A DNA stretch of 26,629 nt from Azohydromonas lata NBRC 102462 (GTDB lineage: Bacteria > Pseudomonadota > Gammaproteobacteria > Burkholderiales > Burkholderiaceae_C). Positions within the stretch are counted from its first letter, which is position 1. Each line of letters starts with the position of its first letter. The stretch lies in contig CAMCTE010000008.1 of the NCBI GenBank assembly GCA_945878385.1, forward strand, positions 1-26,629, in the 5' to 3' direction. Shown in pieces: positions 14,858 through 22,866 of the stretch. The notes under the pieces are model-generated. The model did not search any database. It was given only the letters and a program-made list of their open reading frames with translations, and was not told the origin of the DNA. Position numbers and translations under genes: made by a program.

Positions 14858-16639
14858 TCAGTGTTCCGTACCCAGGTAAGCCGCACGCACGGCCGGACTG
14901 GCCTGCACCTGCGTCGGTGTGCCCTCCATCAGCTTGGTGCCGAATTCCATCACCACGATGCGGTCGGTCAGGCCCATCACGAAGTCCATGTCGTGCTCCA
15001 CCAGCAGCAGAGTCACGCCCTCACCGCGCAACTGCCGCAGCACATCGGCCAGGGCCTTCTTCTCCTTGTGGCGCAAGCCCGCAGCCGGCTCATCCAGCAG
15101 CAGAAGCGACGGGTCGGTGCACAGCGCACGGGCAATTTCCATCAGGCGCTGCGGGCCGAGAGCCAGGTTGCCGGCCAATTCGTGCATGCGGTCGTCCATG
15201 CCGATGCGCCGCAGTTGCCGGTGCGCCTCGGCAAAGATGCGCCGTTCCTCGGCTTTGTCCAGGCCCAGCATCGCCTGCACCGTGTGGGCGCTGCTGCGGA
15301 TGTAGGCTCCCAAGGCCACATTCTCCAGCACCGTCATCTCCGGAATCATCTTCACATGCTGGAAGGTGCGGGAGATGCCGCGGCGCGCGATCTCCCGCGA
15401 GGGCAAGCCGGCGATCGACTCCCCCCGCCAGCCCACGGCACCGGAGGTCAGCGGCAACACGCCGGTGATCAGGTTGAAGGTGGTGCTCTTGCCGGCTCCG
15501 TTGGGGCCAATCAAGCCGATGATCTCGCCGGCGTCGATGTGAAAGCTCACATCGTTGACGGCCACCAGACCACCGAACTCCTTGCGCACGCGGTCCACGT
15601 CCAGCAGGCGCTGCCCCTTGGGCGGCTTGGGTTCATGCGGCATGTGGTCGGCGTCGGTCCAATCGACGGTGCGCGGTACGGTGGGCAGGCGCTTCTGGAT
15701 GAAGGTCCACAAGCCATCCGGCGCGTACTTCAGCACCAGGATCAGCACCACGCCGAAAACAATGACCTCGAAGTTGCCGCTGGAGCCCAAGAGCGCCGGC
15801 AGCAGCACCTGCAATTCGTCTTCGATGATCTTGACCACCCCCGCGCCCAGGAAGGCGCCCCAGACATGGCCCACGCCACCCAGCACCGCCATGAACAGGT
15901 ACTCGATGCCCTTGTTCAGGCCGAAGGGCGTGGGGTTGACCGTGCGCTGGAAGTGCGCGAACAGCCAGCCGGAAATGGCGGCCAGCACAGCCGCCAGGAT
16001 GAAGGCAATGAGCTTGTAGCGGAAGGTGGAGATGCCCATGGCCTCGGCCATGGTGGAGCCGGTCTTGAGCGAGCGGATGGCGCGCCCCACGCGCGAATCC
16101 AGCAGGTTGTTCACGCCCACCGCGCACACCAGGGCCATGGCCCATATCAACACATGCAGGCCGCGGCCGGAGCCCAGGTCCATGTCGAAAAGACTCAGCG
16201 ACGGGATGCCATTGATGCCGTCGTACTTGCCCAGAAACTCCATGTTGGCCATGGTGTAGTTCAGCGCCAGGCCCCAGCAGATGGTGGCCAGGGGCAGGTA
16301 GTGGCCCGACATGCGCAGCGTGAGCAAACCCAGCAGCAAGGCCGCCACCACCGCCAGTGCCATCCCCACCACCAGCGCCAGCCAGGGCGAGGCCTGCAGC
16401 GTGACCACCATATAGCCCGCCGCATAGGCGCCCACCCCCACGAAGGCGGCCTGCCCGAACGAGGTGAGCCCGGCCACGCCGGTCAGCAGCACCAAGCCCA
16501 GCGCCACGATGGCGTACAGGCCCACCATGTTGCTCTGCGTGATCCAGAAGTCGGGCACCGGCAGCAAGGGCAAGCCCAGCATCACCAAGGCGAAGATGGG
16601 AAAGGACCAGCGGCGCGCCGCGTGGAACAAAGCATTCAT
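14858..16639 (-). CDS. livMG: Fused LivM permease-LivG ATPase of a HAAT-family ABC transporter
   Basis: 593 residues. Residues 1 to about 325 are a LivM-like permease with about nine hydrophobic segments and the QAAFVGVGAYAAGY signature. After a Pro/Lys linker (about 326-345) comes a LivG-like ATPase: Walker A GPNGAGKST near 378-386, Q loop ISRTFQHVKM, Walker B LLLLDEPAAGLR and the switch His in LLLVEHDMDFV. The ABC signature is unusual, LALGPQ where LSYGQQ or LSGGQ is normal (about 488-493). The ATG at 16639 is one base after the livH stop and has GGAG upstream; frames further upstream are shadows of livH. Permease-ATPase fusions of this kind occur in Burkholderiales. Confidence 0.94.
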   Translation of the reverse strand: MNALFHAARRWSFPIFALVMLGLPLLPVPDFWITQSNMVGLYAIVALGLVLLTGVAGLTSFGQAAFVGVGAYAAGYMVVTLQASPWLALVVGMALAVVAALLLGLLTLRMSGHYLPLATICWGLALNYTMANMEFLGKYDGINGIPSLSLFDMDLGSGRGLHVLIWAMALVCAVGVNNLLDSRVGRAIRSLKTGSTMAEAMGISTFRYKLIAFILAAVLAAISGWLFAHFQRTVNPTPFGLNKGIEYLFMAVLGGVGHVWGAFLGAGVVKIIEDELQVLLPALLGSSGNFEVIVFGVVLILVLKYAPDGLWTFIQKRLPTVPRTVDWTDADHMPHEPKPPKGQRLLDVDRVRKEFGGLVAVNDVSFHIDAGEIIGLIGPNGAGKSTTFNLITGVLPLTSGAVGWRGESIAGLPSREIARRGISRTFQHVKMIPEMTVLENVALGAYIRSSAHTVQAMLGLDKAEERRIFAEAHRQLRRIGMDDRMHELAGNLALGPQRLMEIARALCTDPSLLLLDEPAAGLRHKEKKALADVLRQLRGEGVTLLLVEHDMDFVMGLTDRIVVMEFGTKLMEGTPTQVQASPAVRAAYLGTEH

Positions 16640-16640
16640 C

Positions 16641-17678
16641 TCAATGCTCCTCCCCATGAGGGTCGGTGAGGGAGCGCCACAGCAGCACCGGCAGGATGGC
16701 CGCAAACACGATCACTTCCTTGAAGGCACTGGCCCAGAAGGAGCCAAAACTCTCAATCAAGCCCACGAACAAGGCCCCCACCAGGGCCAGCGGGTAACTG
16801 GAAAGGCCGGCGAACACCGCCGCCACAAAGCCCTTCAGGCCAATCAGAAAACCCGTGTCGTAGAACACGGTGGTGGTGGGGCTGATGAGCAGCCCAGACA
16901 GTGCACCGATGAAGGCCGCCATCGTGAAGGCGGTGCGGCCTGCGCCCGTGCTGGAAATGCCCATCAAGCGTGCGCCCGTGCGATTGACCGCCGTGGCGCG
17001 CAGCGACTTGCCCAAGAGCGTGTGCTCGAACAGGAACCACAGCGCCACGATGAGCACCAGCGAGATCACGAAGATGATGATGGTCTGACCGGAAAGCGTC
17101 AGCGCACCCACCGAGAAGCGCTCTTCCCAGAAACTCGGATTGCGAAAGCCTTCGGCGCCGAAGAAGAACAGGCCCAAGCCCACCAAAGCAAAGTGCACCC
17201 CCACGGAAACGATCAGCAACACCAGCACGGTGGCGTCGGCCAGGGACTCGTAGGCCAGGCGGTAGATGAGGCCGCCGAAGGGCGTGACCACTGCCAGCGT
17301 CAGGGCGGCCTGCACCAACAAGGGAAACTTCTGCGGCGCAGCCCACCAAGCCACTAAGCTGATGAGCAGCGGGTAGGCCGCCACCTCCACCACCTGCCGC
17401 ACCAGGCGCGCCGGCGGCAGGCTTTGGCGTGAACCGTTGACCACCACCGACACCACAGCCAGTGCGGTAAGCACCAACAGGAACCACACCGTCCCCGGCA
17501 CCTGGCCCAGCTGGAACATCGCCAGGGTGAGCGCGCCGAAGGCGACGAATTCGCCCTGCGGGACGAAGATGACGCGCGTGACCGCGAACACGAGCACGGT
17601 GGCCAGCGCCAGCAGCGCATACACCGAGCCGTTGGTCACGCCGTCGAGCGCCAGGATGCTGGCGATCGTCATGTCCAT
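16641..17678 (-). CDS. livH: Branched-chain amino acid-type ABC transporter permease LivH
   Basis: 345 residues, starting at the ATG at 17678, which has GAGGAG seven bases upstream; an ATG at 17672 is possible. Membrane segments run throughout, beginning NGSVYALLALATVLVFAVTR, followed by VPQGEFVAFGAL, which is the LivH signature. The C-terminal part has LLGKSLRATAVNRTGARLMGI, the coupling loop contacting the ATPase. It is longer than the usual 290-300 residues because of an extra soluble-to-membrane segment at about 85-130. It forms the channel with the LivM half of the fusion protein. No LivK-type periplasmic binding protein is encoded in the operon or elsewhere in the window. Confidence 0.94.
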   Translation of the reverse strand: MDMTIASILALDGVTNGSVYALLALATVLVFAVTRVIFVPQGEFVAFGALTLAMFQLGQVPGTVWFLLVLTALAVVSVVVNGSRQSLPPARLVRQVVEVAAYPLLISLVAWWAAPQKFPLLVQAALTLAVVTPFGGLIYRLAYESLADATVLVLLIVSVGVHFALVGLGLFFFGAEGFRNPSFWEERFSVGALTLSGQTIIIFVISLVLIVALWFLFEHTLLGKSLRATAVNRTGARLMGISSTGAGRTAFTMAAFIGALSGLLISPTTTVFYDTGFLIGLKGFVAAVFAGLSSYPLALVGALFVGLIESFGSFWASAFKEVIVFAAILPVLLWRSLTDPHGEEH

Positions 17679-17689
17679 GGTGTGTCTCC

Positions 17690-18127
17690 TCAGCTGCAGG
17701 CCGCGCGGATGTCTTCAGGCACCTCGATGCTGCGCAAGCGGTCGGGGTTCTCAGCGTCGCGCACGCAAAACACGCGCAGCTCGGTACCTTCGCAGATGAG
17801 CTCATCACCGCGCCTGATCACGTGCCGCTGGCGGAAGGTCTTGCGGTGCCACTCCTCCACGCAGGTGTGAACCTCCAACGCCTCGCCGTAGGTGGCCGAC
17901 TTCACAAAGCGGGTGTGGATCTCCAGCAGCGGCGTGCCGATGATGCCGCGCGACTTCACCAATTCGCGCCAGGGCGGAATACCGCAGGAGACGAAGAAAC
18001 GCAGCGAACTCTGGTCCATCCAGCGGTTGAAATTCGGAAAGAAGACGATGCCGGCCGGGTCGCAGTCGCCGAACTCCACGCGCACGCGGTGGATGTGGGT
18101 CTTCAGATGGGTGCTGTCACTGCTCAC
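17690..18127 (-). CDS. 4-hydroxybenzoyl-CoA thioesterase-type hotdog thioesterase
   Basis: 145 residues from a GTG at 18127 overlapping the hydratase stop (GTGA). Hotdog fold with VEFGDCDPAGIVFFPNFNRW, matching the Pseudomonas CBS3 4-hydroxybenzoyl-CoA thioesterase motif (EFGDCDPAGIVWYPNY); D23 corresponds to its catalytic D17. CGIPPWRELV, EEWHRKTFRQRH and a C-terminal LRSIEVPEDIR also match that enzyme as I recall it. It would hydrolyse an aryl- or acyl-CoA to the free acid and CoA. Placement between a crotonase and an organic-acid importer fits a role in aromatic acid CoA metabolism. The true substrate may differ from 4-hydroxybenzoyl-CoA. Confidence 0.88.
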   Translation of the reverse strand: MSSDSTHLKTHIHRVRVEFGDCDPAGIVFFPNFNRWMDQSSLRFFVSCGIPPWRELVKSRGIIGTPLLEIHTRFVKSATYGEALEVHTCVEEWHRKTFRQRHVIRRGDELICEGTELRVFCVRDAENPDRLRSIEVPEDIRAACS

Positions 18128-18972
18128 GACTTGACCACCTTGCCTGCACGCCCTTCCAGGAAGGCCTTCAGCCGCTCCTGCGCCTGCGGCGTGCTCTCGG
18201 CAATAGCGGCCATCAATGATTCGGTGAACAGGCCCAGGCCCTGCGCCTGGTCTGCAATCTGGGGCAAGGCCTGCACCACTGCATAGTTGCTCATCTGGGC
18301 ATTGGTGGCGATGCGCTGTGCGAGCTCCATGCCCTTGGCCAGGCCCATCCCTGCGCCCACCACATACTGCACCAACCCCGCGTTCAGGCCTTCCTGCGCG
18401 TCGTACACGCGGCCGGTGAGCATCAGGTCGGTCATGCGCGCCACGCCCATCAGCCGGGGGATGCGGGCCGAACCGCCACCACCCACTAAGATGCCGCGCT
18501 GCCCTTCGGGCAAACCGAAGTAGGCCGACTCTTCAGCCACACGGATGTGACAGGCGCTGGCCAGTTCCAGCCCACCGCCCACCACCGCGCCATGCAGCAC
18601 CGCCACCACCGGCACCGGCCCGAACTGGATGGCGTCGAAGGCGGCGTGCCACATGCGGGAGTGCTGCACCGCGCTGTCGATGTCGCGGGCCACCACTTCA
18701 GACAAGTCCAAACCGGCACAGAAGTGCTGACCTTCCCCGCTGATCATCACCGCCCTCACGCCTTCGGGCATGTTCACGAAGACGGTGTGCAGCTGCTGGA
18801 TGAAGGGGTCGGACAGCGCATTGCGCTTGGCCGGCCGGTTCAGGCGCAGGTGCAGCACGGGGCCGCTGCGGGTGACCTGCAGGAGGTCAAGTGTGGCCAG
18901 CAGACCGGTGACGAGGTGTTCGGCCTGGACGGGCGCTGTGGCCTTGCCCTCGGACGCATGAACTGCAGACAT
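18124..18972 (-). CDS. Crotonase/enoyl-CoA hydratase family protein
   Basis: 282 residues from the ATG at 18972 (MSAVHASEGK); a TTG at 19002 would add ten residues and approach the palindrome. After about 25 extra residues come the crotonase core motifs: LRLNRPAKRNALS, GQHFCAGLDLSEV (oxyanion hole), VAVLHGAVVGGGLELASAC and FGLPEGQRGILVGGGGSARI. Both glutamates of hydratase chemistry are kept (E136 and E156), which argues for hydratase activity and against a 4-chlorobenzoyl-CoA dehalogenase, whose key residues differ. It is the first gene of the operon and is coupled by overlap to the thioesterase. The substrate is unknown, though an aromatic or alicyclic acyl-CoA is plausible. Confidence 0.92.
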   Translation of the reverse strand: MSAVHASEGKATAPVQAEHLVTGLLATLDLLQVTRSGPVLHLRLNRPAKRNALSDPFIQQLHTVFVNMPEGVRAVMISGEGQHFCAGLDLSEVVARDIDSAVQHSRMWHAAFDAIQFGPVPVVAVLHGAVVGGGLELASACHIRVAEESAYFGLPEGQRGILVGGGGSARIPRLMGVARMTDLMLTGRVYDAQEGLNAGLVQYVVGAGMGLAKGMELAQRIATNAQMSNYAVVQALPQIADQAQGLGLFTESLMAAIAESTPQAQERLKAFLEGRAGKVVKS

Positions 18973-19007
18973 GGTGGAACACCGAAGTTCGAATGCCGCC
19001 AATTTAT

Positions 19008-19025
19008 TTCATTTTCTGAAATGAA
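19008..19025. promoter_or_regulatory. AT-rich inverted repeat, candidate MarR operator
   Basis: TTCATTT-TCTG-AAATGAA is a perfect 7-base inverted repeat with a 4-base centre, 36-53 bases upstream of the first gene of the hydratase-thioesterase-Liv-MarR operon. It stands out as an A/T island in GC-rich DNA. Size and symmetry fit a MarR dimer site. Binding is inferred. Confidence 0.45.
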
Positions 19026-19090
19026 TCCAGCATCCCGTCACACCCCTGACGGATATCGAGACTGTTTCGGCTGTGCCGGTGGCTGCGGAT

Positions 19091-20914
19091 TCAGCGTGCA
19101 AGCCGGCGCTGCTGCTCGGCCATCCAGGCGTTCATGTGCGCCTCCAGGACCTGCAACGGCACCGAGCCGGTCGACAGCACCGCATCGTTGAAGTCACGCA
19201 AATCGAAGCGCTCGCCCAGTGCCTTTTCCGCCTGGGCGCGCAGCGCGCTGATTCGCAGTTGACCGATCTTGTAGGCCAGCGCCTGGCCAGGCGTACCGAT
19301 GTAGCGGTCGATTTCGTTGACGATGTCCTGCTCGGTCTTGGCGGCATTGGCCCGGAAATAGTCGATGGCCTGCTGGCGGGTCCAACCCTTGGCGTGCATG
19401 CCGGTGTCCACCACCAGGCGCACCGCGCGCCACATCTCGTACACGAGTTGGCCGAAGCGGTCATAGGGGTCGTCGTACAGCCCCATGTCGTGGCCCAGCT
19501 GTTCGGCGTACAGCCCCCAGCCTTCGCTGTAGGCCACGAAGTAGGCCGTGCGGCGAAACAGTGGCGCATCGGCGAGTTCCAGGCCCAGGGCAAACTGGTG
19601 GTGGTGGCCCGGCACCGCCTCATGCAGCGACAAGGGCACCATTTCCCAGGTCGGGCGCATTTCTGGCCGGTACAGGTTCACATAGTAGTAACCGGGGCGG
19701 CTGCCATCGTTGGCGCCGGGCTGGTAGTAGGCCGTGGTGGTGTTGGGCGCCACATTGTCGGCAATGGGCCGCACGCCATAGGGCAGGCGCGGCAGCTTGC
19801 GAAACACCGTGACCATCTGGGGGTCGATCCGCTTGGACACCGCCAGATACGCCGCCAAGAGATCGGCCGGCGTGGTCTTGTAAAAGCGCGGGTCGGTGCG
19901 CAGGAAAGTGAAGAAGGCTTCGAGCGTGCCGGTGAAGCCGGTTTCAGCCTTGACCTTCTCCATCTGAGCGCGGATGCGCGCCACCTCGCTCAGCCCAATC
20001 TCGTGGATGGCCTGCGCATCCAACGGGGTGGTGGTGTAGTGGCGAGCCAGGAAATCGTAATAGGCCTTTCCATCGGGCCGTGCGGTGGCGGCAATCGTGT
20101 CGCGGGTGCGCGGCAGATATTCATCGTTGAAGTAGCGGCCAAAGGCCCGATAGGCCGGCACCACCTGCTCGCGGATCACGGCTTGCGCATCGCGCTCCAG
20201 AGCCTGGCGCTCGGCCGCGGGCATACCGGCCGGAAAGCGCTTGAAGGGACGGTAGAAGGGGCTGGAGCTGGGGTCGTTGACGATTTGCGCGGCAATCTGT
20301 GCCGGTACCCGCTGCATCAACACGCGCGGTGGCACCAAGCCCTGGCGCACGCCCTCTCGCATCAGGGCCATGTTCTGCTCCAGGTAGGCCGGCAATGCAG
20401 CCAGGCGCTTGAGGTAGCGCTGGTAGTGGGCGGCGCTCATGAAGGGCATCAAGTCGGCCACCCGGTCGGCCGTTTGAGGCCCCGACTGGTGGCCCACCGG
20501 CTGCAGGCGTTCGGCAAAGCGCTGACGCTCCACCGTTTCCTGCTGCAGCCACGCGAAGGTGTCGTAGTTCAGCTGGTCGGCCGGCGAGAGCCGGTCGCGA
20601 GCAATCGCCCTCAGCCGCTCCAACGCGGCCCGGTCAGCCGCTTCGCGTGCGGCCATGGCTTGTGGGCTGAGGTCGGTCCAGCGCTCGGCACCCCGATGGT
20701 CTCCGAAATAAGCCGCCTGTTCGGGGAACTCGCGCATGCGCCGCTCCCATTCCTCGCCGAAGAGGCGGTGCAGGGCTTGTGTGGCGGCGGGGTCCGCCGC
20801 GGCGGCCGGTGGTGCAGCACCCACGACCGTGGGCAGCGCCACCACCAGACCGATCACCAACACGGCTGCCAGGTTCAGGCAGCAGGCCGCATGCGCCATC
20901 AGGCTTCTGGACAT
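19091..20914 (-). CDS. DUF885 family protein, predicted secreted metallopeptidase-like
   Basis: 607 residues. Residues 1 to about 33 form a signal peptide (LAAVLVIGLVVALPTVVGA, cleavage after Ala). The mature part is largely helical. Two features of the DUF885 family are clear: the zinc-type motif LHEAVPGHHHQ (H431, E432) and YSEGWGLYAEQLGHDMG. Members resemble M2/M32-type metallopeptidases, but few have been tested, so peptidase activity is likely and not shown. The ATG at 20914 has GGAG eight bases upstream. It is on the same strand as the downstream hydratase operon but separated by about 118 bases with its own likely regulatory site. Confidence 0.88.
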   Translation of the reverse strand: MSRSLMAHAACCLNLAAVLVIGLVVALPTVVGAAPPAAAADPAATQALHRLFGEEWERRMREFPEQAAYFGDHRGAERWTDLSPQAMAAREAADRAALERLRAIARDRLSPADQLNYDTFAWLQQETVERQRFAERLQPVGHQSGPQTADRVADLMPFMSAAHYQRYLKRLAALPAYLEQNMALMREGVRQGLVPPRVLMQRVPAQIAAQIVNDPSSSPFYRPFKRFPAGMPAAERQALERDAQAVIREQVVPAYRAFGRYFNDEYLPRTRDTIAATARPDGKAYYDFLARHYTTTPLDAQAIHEIGLSEVARIRAQMEKVKAETGFTGTLEAFFTFLRTDPRFYKTTPADLLAAYLAVSKRIDPQMVTVFRKLPRLPYGVRPIADNVAPNTTTAYYQPGANDGSRPGYYYVNLYRPEMRPTWEMVPLSLHEAVPGHHHQFALGLELADAPLFRRTAYFVAYSEGWGLYAEQLGHDMGLYDDPYDRFGQLVYEMWRAVRLVVDTGMHAKGWTRQQAIDYFRANAAKTEQDIVNEIDRYIGTPGQALAYKIGQLRISALRAQAEKALGERFDLRDFNDAVLSTGSVPLQVLEAHMNAWMAEQQRRLAR

Positions 20915-20922
20915 TTTCGAAC

Positions 20923-20937
20923 TCCGGTTTGACCGGA
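20923..20937 (-). promoter_or_regulatory. Hairpin covering the ribosome site of the DUF885 gene
   Basis: On the mRNA strand TCCGGT-CAA-ACCGGA forms a perfect 6-base stem with a 3-base loop, 8 bases before the ATG. Its 3' arm includes the GGA of the GGAG ribosome site. It could limit translation of the DUF885 gene or mark the end of the MAPEG transcript; no T run follows. Confidence 0.35.
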
Positions 20938-20950
20938 TTCTGATGCCAAA

Positions 20951-21346
20951 TCAGGCGCCCAGAAAGAACAGCACCACGCAGCAGGCAAGCCCGGCGACCC
21001 AGCACAAGGATCGCAGGTTGGCCCTGTCGGCCAAATAGGCGCCGATGTAGGCCAGGCGACAGCCGATGAAGCCAGCCGCCAGCGCATCCACCAGCCCCTG
21101 CTGCGCCCCGGCATGCTCGGCGATCAGCACACCAGCGATGAACAGCGGCAGGGCCTCAAAGCTGTTGTGCTGCGCTGCGTTGGCCCGGGCCTGAATGCCT
21201 TGCTGCCGCGCCAACCACTGGCGCGGGTCGTGGTTGTCGTAGCCGCCTTCGCGGCGCGGCTTGCCAAAACCGCGCCACTTGGCGATGCCCGCGCAGGCGA
21301 TGGGCAGGATGCCGGCGATGAGGATGCAGGCGTGCGCCAGCGTCAT
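20951..21346 (-). CDS. MAPEG family membrane protein
   Basis: 131 residues with four predicted membrane helices (about 3-20, 62-80, 88-105 and 112-131). The soluble loop after helix 1 carries ARQQGIQARANAAQHNSFEALPLF, containing the RANAAQHNSFE motif of bacterial MAPEG proteins (related to microsomal glutathione transferases). A following RLAYIGAYLAD is also typical. The catalytic role is not known for this bacterial branch. It starts five bases after the stop of the RhlE-type helicase and is probably co-transcribed with it. Confidence 0.9.
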   Translation of the reverse strand: MTLAHACILIAGILPIACAGIAKWRGFGKPRREGGYDNHDPRQWLARQQGIQARANAAQHNSFEALPLFIAGVLIAEHAGAQQGLVDALAAGFIGCRLAYIGAYLADRANLRSLCWVAGLACCVVLFFLGA

Positions 21347-21351
21347 GGCCG

Positions 21352-22866
21352 TCAGCGCACCCAGCGCGGATCACGCGGCTGGAAGGCGCCGCGCCTGTCA
21401 TTGCCGAAGCCACCGCGGCCACCTTCAGGACGGCCACCTTCAGGGCGACCGCCTTCGGGGCGTGCAAAACCATGTCCCTCGGCACCACCGCGCTCACGGT
21501 CACCGCCAAAGCCACCCGGCCGACCTTGATTGAAACCACCGGTGCGCCCTTCGGCACCCCAGGCAGGACGACCACCCGGGCGGCCATTCGGTCGGCCATT
21601 CGGGCCTCCGTTCGGACGGCCCCCCGGACGCGCACCCGGATGCCCACGGTGCTCACCACCGGCCCCGCGCGGCGCGCCCATGAAGATGCGCGGTTCGGGT
21701 TGCTGGGGCTCAAGGCCCGTCACCTGTGCCACCGGAATGGACTGGGTGGTGAACTGCTGGATGCGCTTGACCATCGACACATCGCGTCGCTCGGCCAGCG
21801 TCACCGCCAAACCGTTGCGGCCGGCACGGCCGGTGCGGCCGATTCGGTGCACGTAGTCTTCGGCCTTCATCGGCATGCCGTAGTTGATGACATGGCTGAT
21901 GGTGGGCACATCAATGCCGCGCGCAGCCACATCGGTGGCCACGAGCACGCGCAACTGGCGGGTGCGCAGGCCTTGCAGCACGCGGTTGCGGCGTCCCTGG
22001 GGCATGCCGCCGTGCAGCGAAGCCACGCGGTGGCCGAATTCGGCCAAACGGTCGGCCAGCCAATCGGCATCTTGCTGGGTGCTGGTGAACACGACAGCCT
22101 GGTCCACTTCACGGTCGGCCAGCAGGTGGTCCAGCAGCGCATCTTTATGCTGGCGGTTGTCGGCCCAGTGCAGGCGCTGCTCGATGCTGGCGTGGGTGTC
22201 GGTGTGACGGGCCACCTGCACGGTCTGCGCTTCGGGCTTCAAGAGTTCATCGGCCAGGCGGCCCACATGGCCGGCAAAGGTGGCGCTGAACATCACGGTC
22301 TGGCGCTCGGCGGGCGTTTGCTCGGCGATGTGGCGGATGTCGTCGATGAAACCCATGTCGAGCATGCGGTCGGCTTCGTCCAGCACCAGCATGTCCAGGT
22401 TTTCCAGCACGGCCTTGCCGCTGCCCAGGTGGTCGATCAAACGGCCGGGGGTGGCGATCACCACATCCAGCGGGCCGCGCAGCGCCTTGAGCTGCGCGCC
22501 ATAGGGCACGCCTCCCACCACGGTGGCCACACGCAGGCCCTGCACATGCTTGCCGTAGACCGTGAATGCCTTGGCCACCTGCATGGCCAGTTCGCGCGTG
22601 GGCGTCAGTACCAACACGCGAGGGCCGTGCACCACGCCCTTTTCACGGCGCTTGCTGGCGTCACCACGCGCATCCAGAATGCGTTGCAGCGCCGGCAGCG
22701 CGAAAGAGGCGGTCTTGCCGCTGCCCGTCTGGCTGCTGACCTTGAGGTCGGCACGGTTCAGGCCCAGGGGAATGGCCTGCTGCTGCACCTCGGTGGCCTG
22801 CGAGTAACCCGCGTCGGTGAGGGCATGCAACAGGGCGGGCGCGAGGCCCAGATTTTCGAAAGACAT
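21352..22866 (-). CDS. rhlE: RhlE-type DEAD-box RNA helicase
   Basis: 504 residues from the ATG at 22866 (MSFENLGLAPALL); frames further upstream add only non-homologous residues. The Q motif, SQTGSGKT (K51), PTREL, TPGRLIDHLG, VLDEADRMLDMGF, SAT, VLVATDVAARGIDVP and YVHRIGRTGRAGR are in the normal order, so the ATPase and helicase cores are intact up to about residue 385. The last 110 residues are a disordered, Gly/Arg/Pro-rich tail with two short repeat arrays, as in cold-adapted RhlE and SrmB-like proteins, and likely bind RNA. These helicases act in ribosome assembly and mRNA turnover, often at low temperature. Confidence 0.95.
   Translation of the reverse strand: MSFENLGLAPALLHALTDAGYSQATEVQQQAIPLGLNRADLKVSSQTGSGKTASFALPALQRILDARGDASKRREKGVVHGPRVLVLTPTRELAMQVAKAFTVYGKHVQGLRVATVVGGVPYGAQLKALRGPLDVVIATPGRLIDHLGSGKAVLENLDMLVLDEADRMLDMGFIDDIRHIAEQTPAERQTVMFSATFAGHVGRLADELLKPEAQTVQVARHTDTHASIEQRLHWADNRQHKDALLDHLLADREVDQAVVFTSTQQDADWLADRLAEFGHRVASLHGGMPQGRRNRVLQGLRTRQLRVLVATDVAARGIDVPTISHVINYGMPMKAEDYVHRIGRTGRAGRNGLAVTLAERRDVSMVKRIQQFTTQSIPVAQVTGLEPQQPEPRIFMGAPRGAGGEHRGHPGARPGGRPNGGPNGRPNGRPGGRPAWGAEGRTGGFNQGRPGGFGGDRERGGAEGHGFARPEGGRPEGGRPEGGRGGFGNDRRGAFQPRDPRWVR
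21418..21462 (-). repeat. Three 15-base repeats coding RPEGG in the helicase tail
   Basis: Three tandem 15-base units (21418-21432, 21433-21447, 21448-21462) each encode RPEGG, giving an RGG-like low-complexity stretch near the RhlE C-terminus. The copies differ by a few synonymous bases, so the array is not brand new but could vary in copy number. Confidence 0.85.
21581..21628 (-). repeat. Four 12-base repeats coding G/P/N/R units in the helicase tail
   Basis: Four diverged 12-base units encode the run GRPNGGPNGRPNGRPGG-like sequence. Units 1 and 2 (21581-21592 and 21593-21604) differ by one base, while units 3 and 4 are more diverged. Confidence 0.7.

Noticed and set aside
14843..16669. 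Long plus-strand frame opposite the LivM-LivG gene (about 608 residues)
   Set aside because: Low-complexity His/Gln/Arg composition typical of an antisense shadow; the minus-strand frame has clear ABC motifs.
18124..18972. Crotonase gene as a 4-chlorobenzoyl-CoA dehalogenase, suggested by the CBS3-like thioesterase next to it
   Set aside because: It keeps both hydratase glutamates and the PEG-x-R-GI loop, and lacks the dehalogenase catalytic Asp context.
19073..20932. Long plus-strand frame opposite the DUF885 gene (about 619 residues)
   Set aside because: It is the same antisense effect; the minus strand carries a signal peptide and metallopeptidase motifs.
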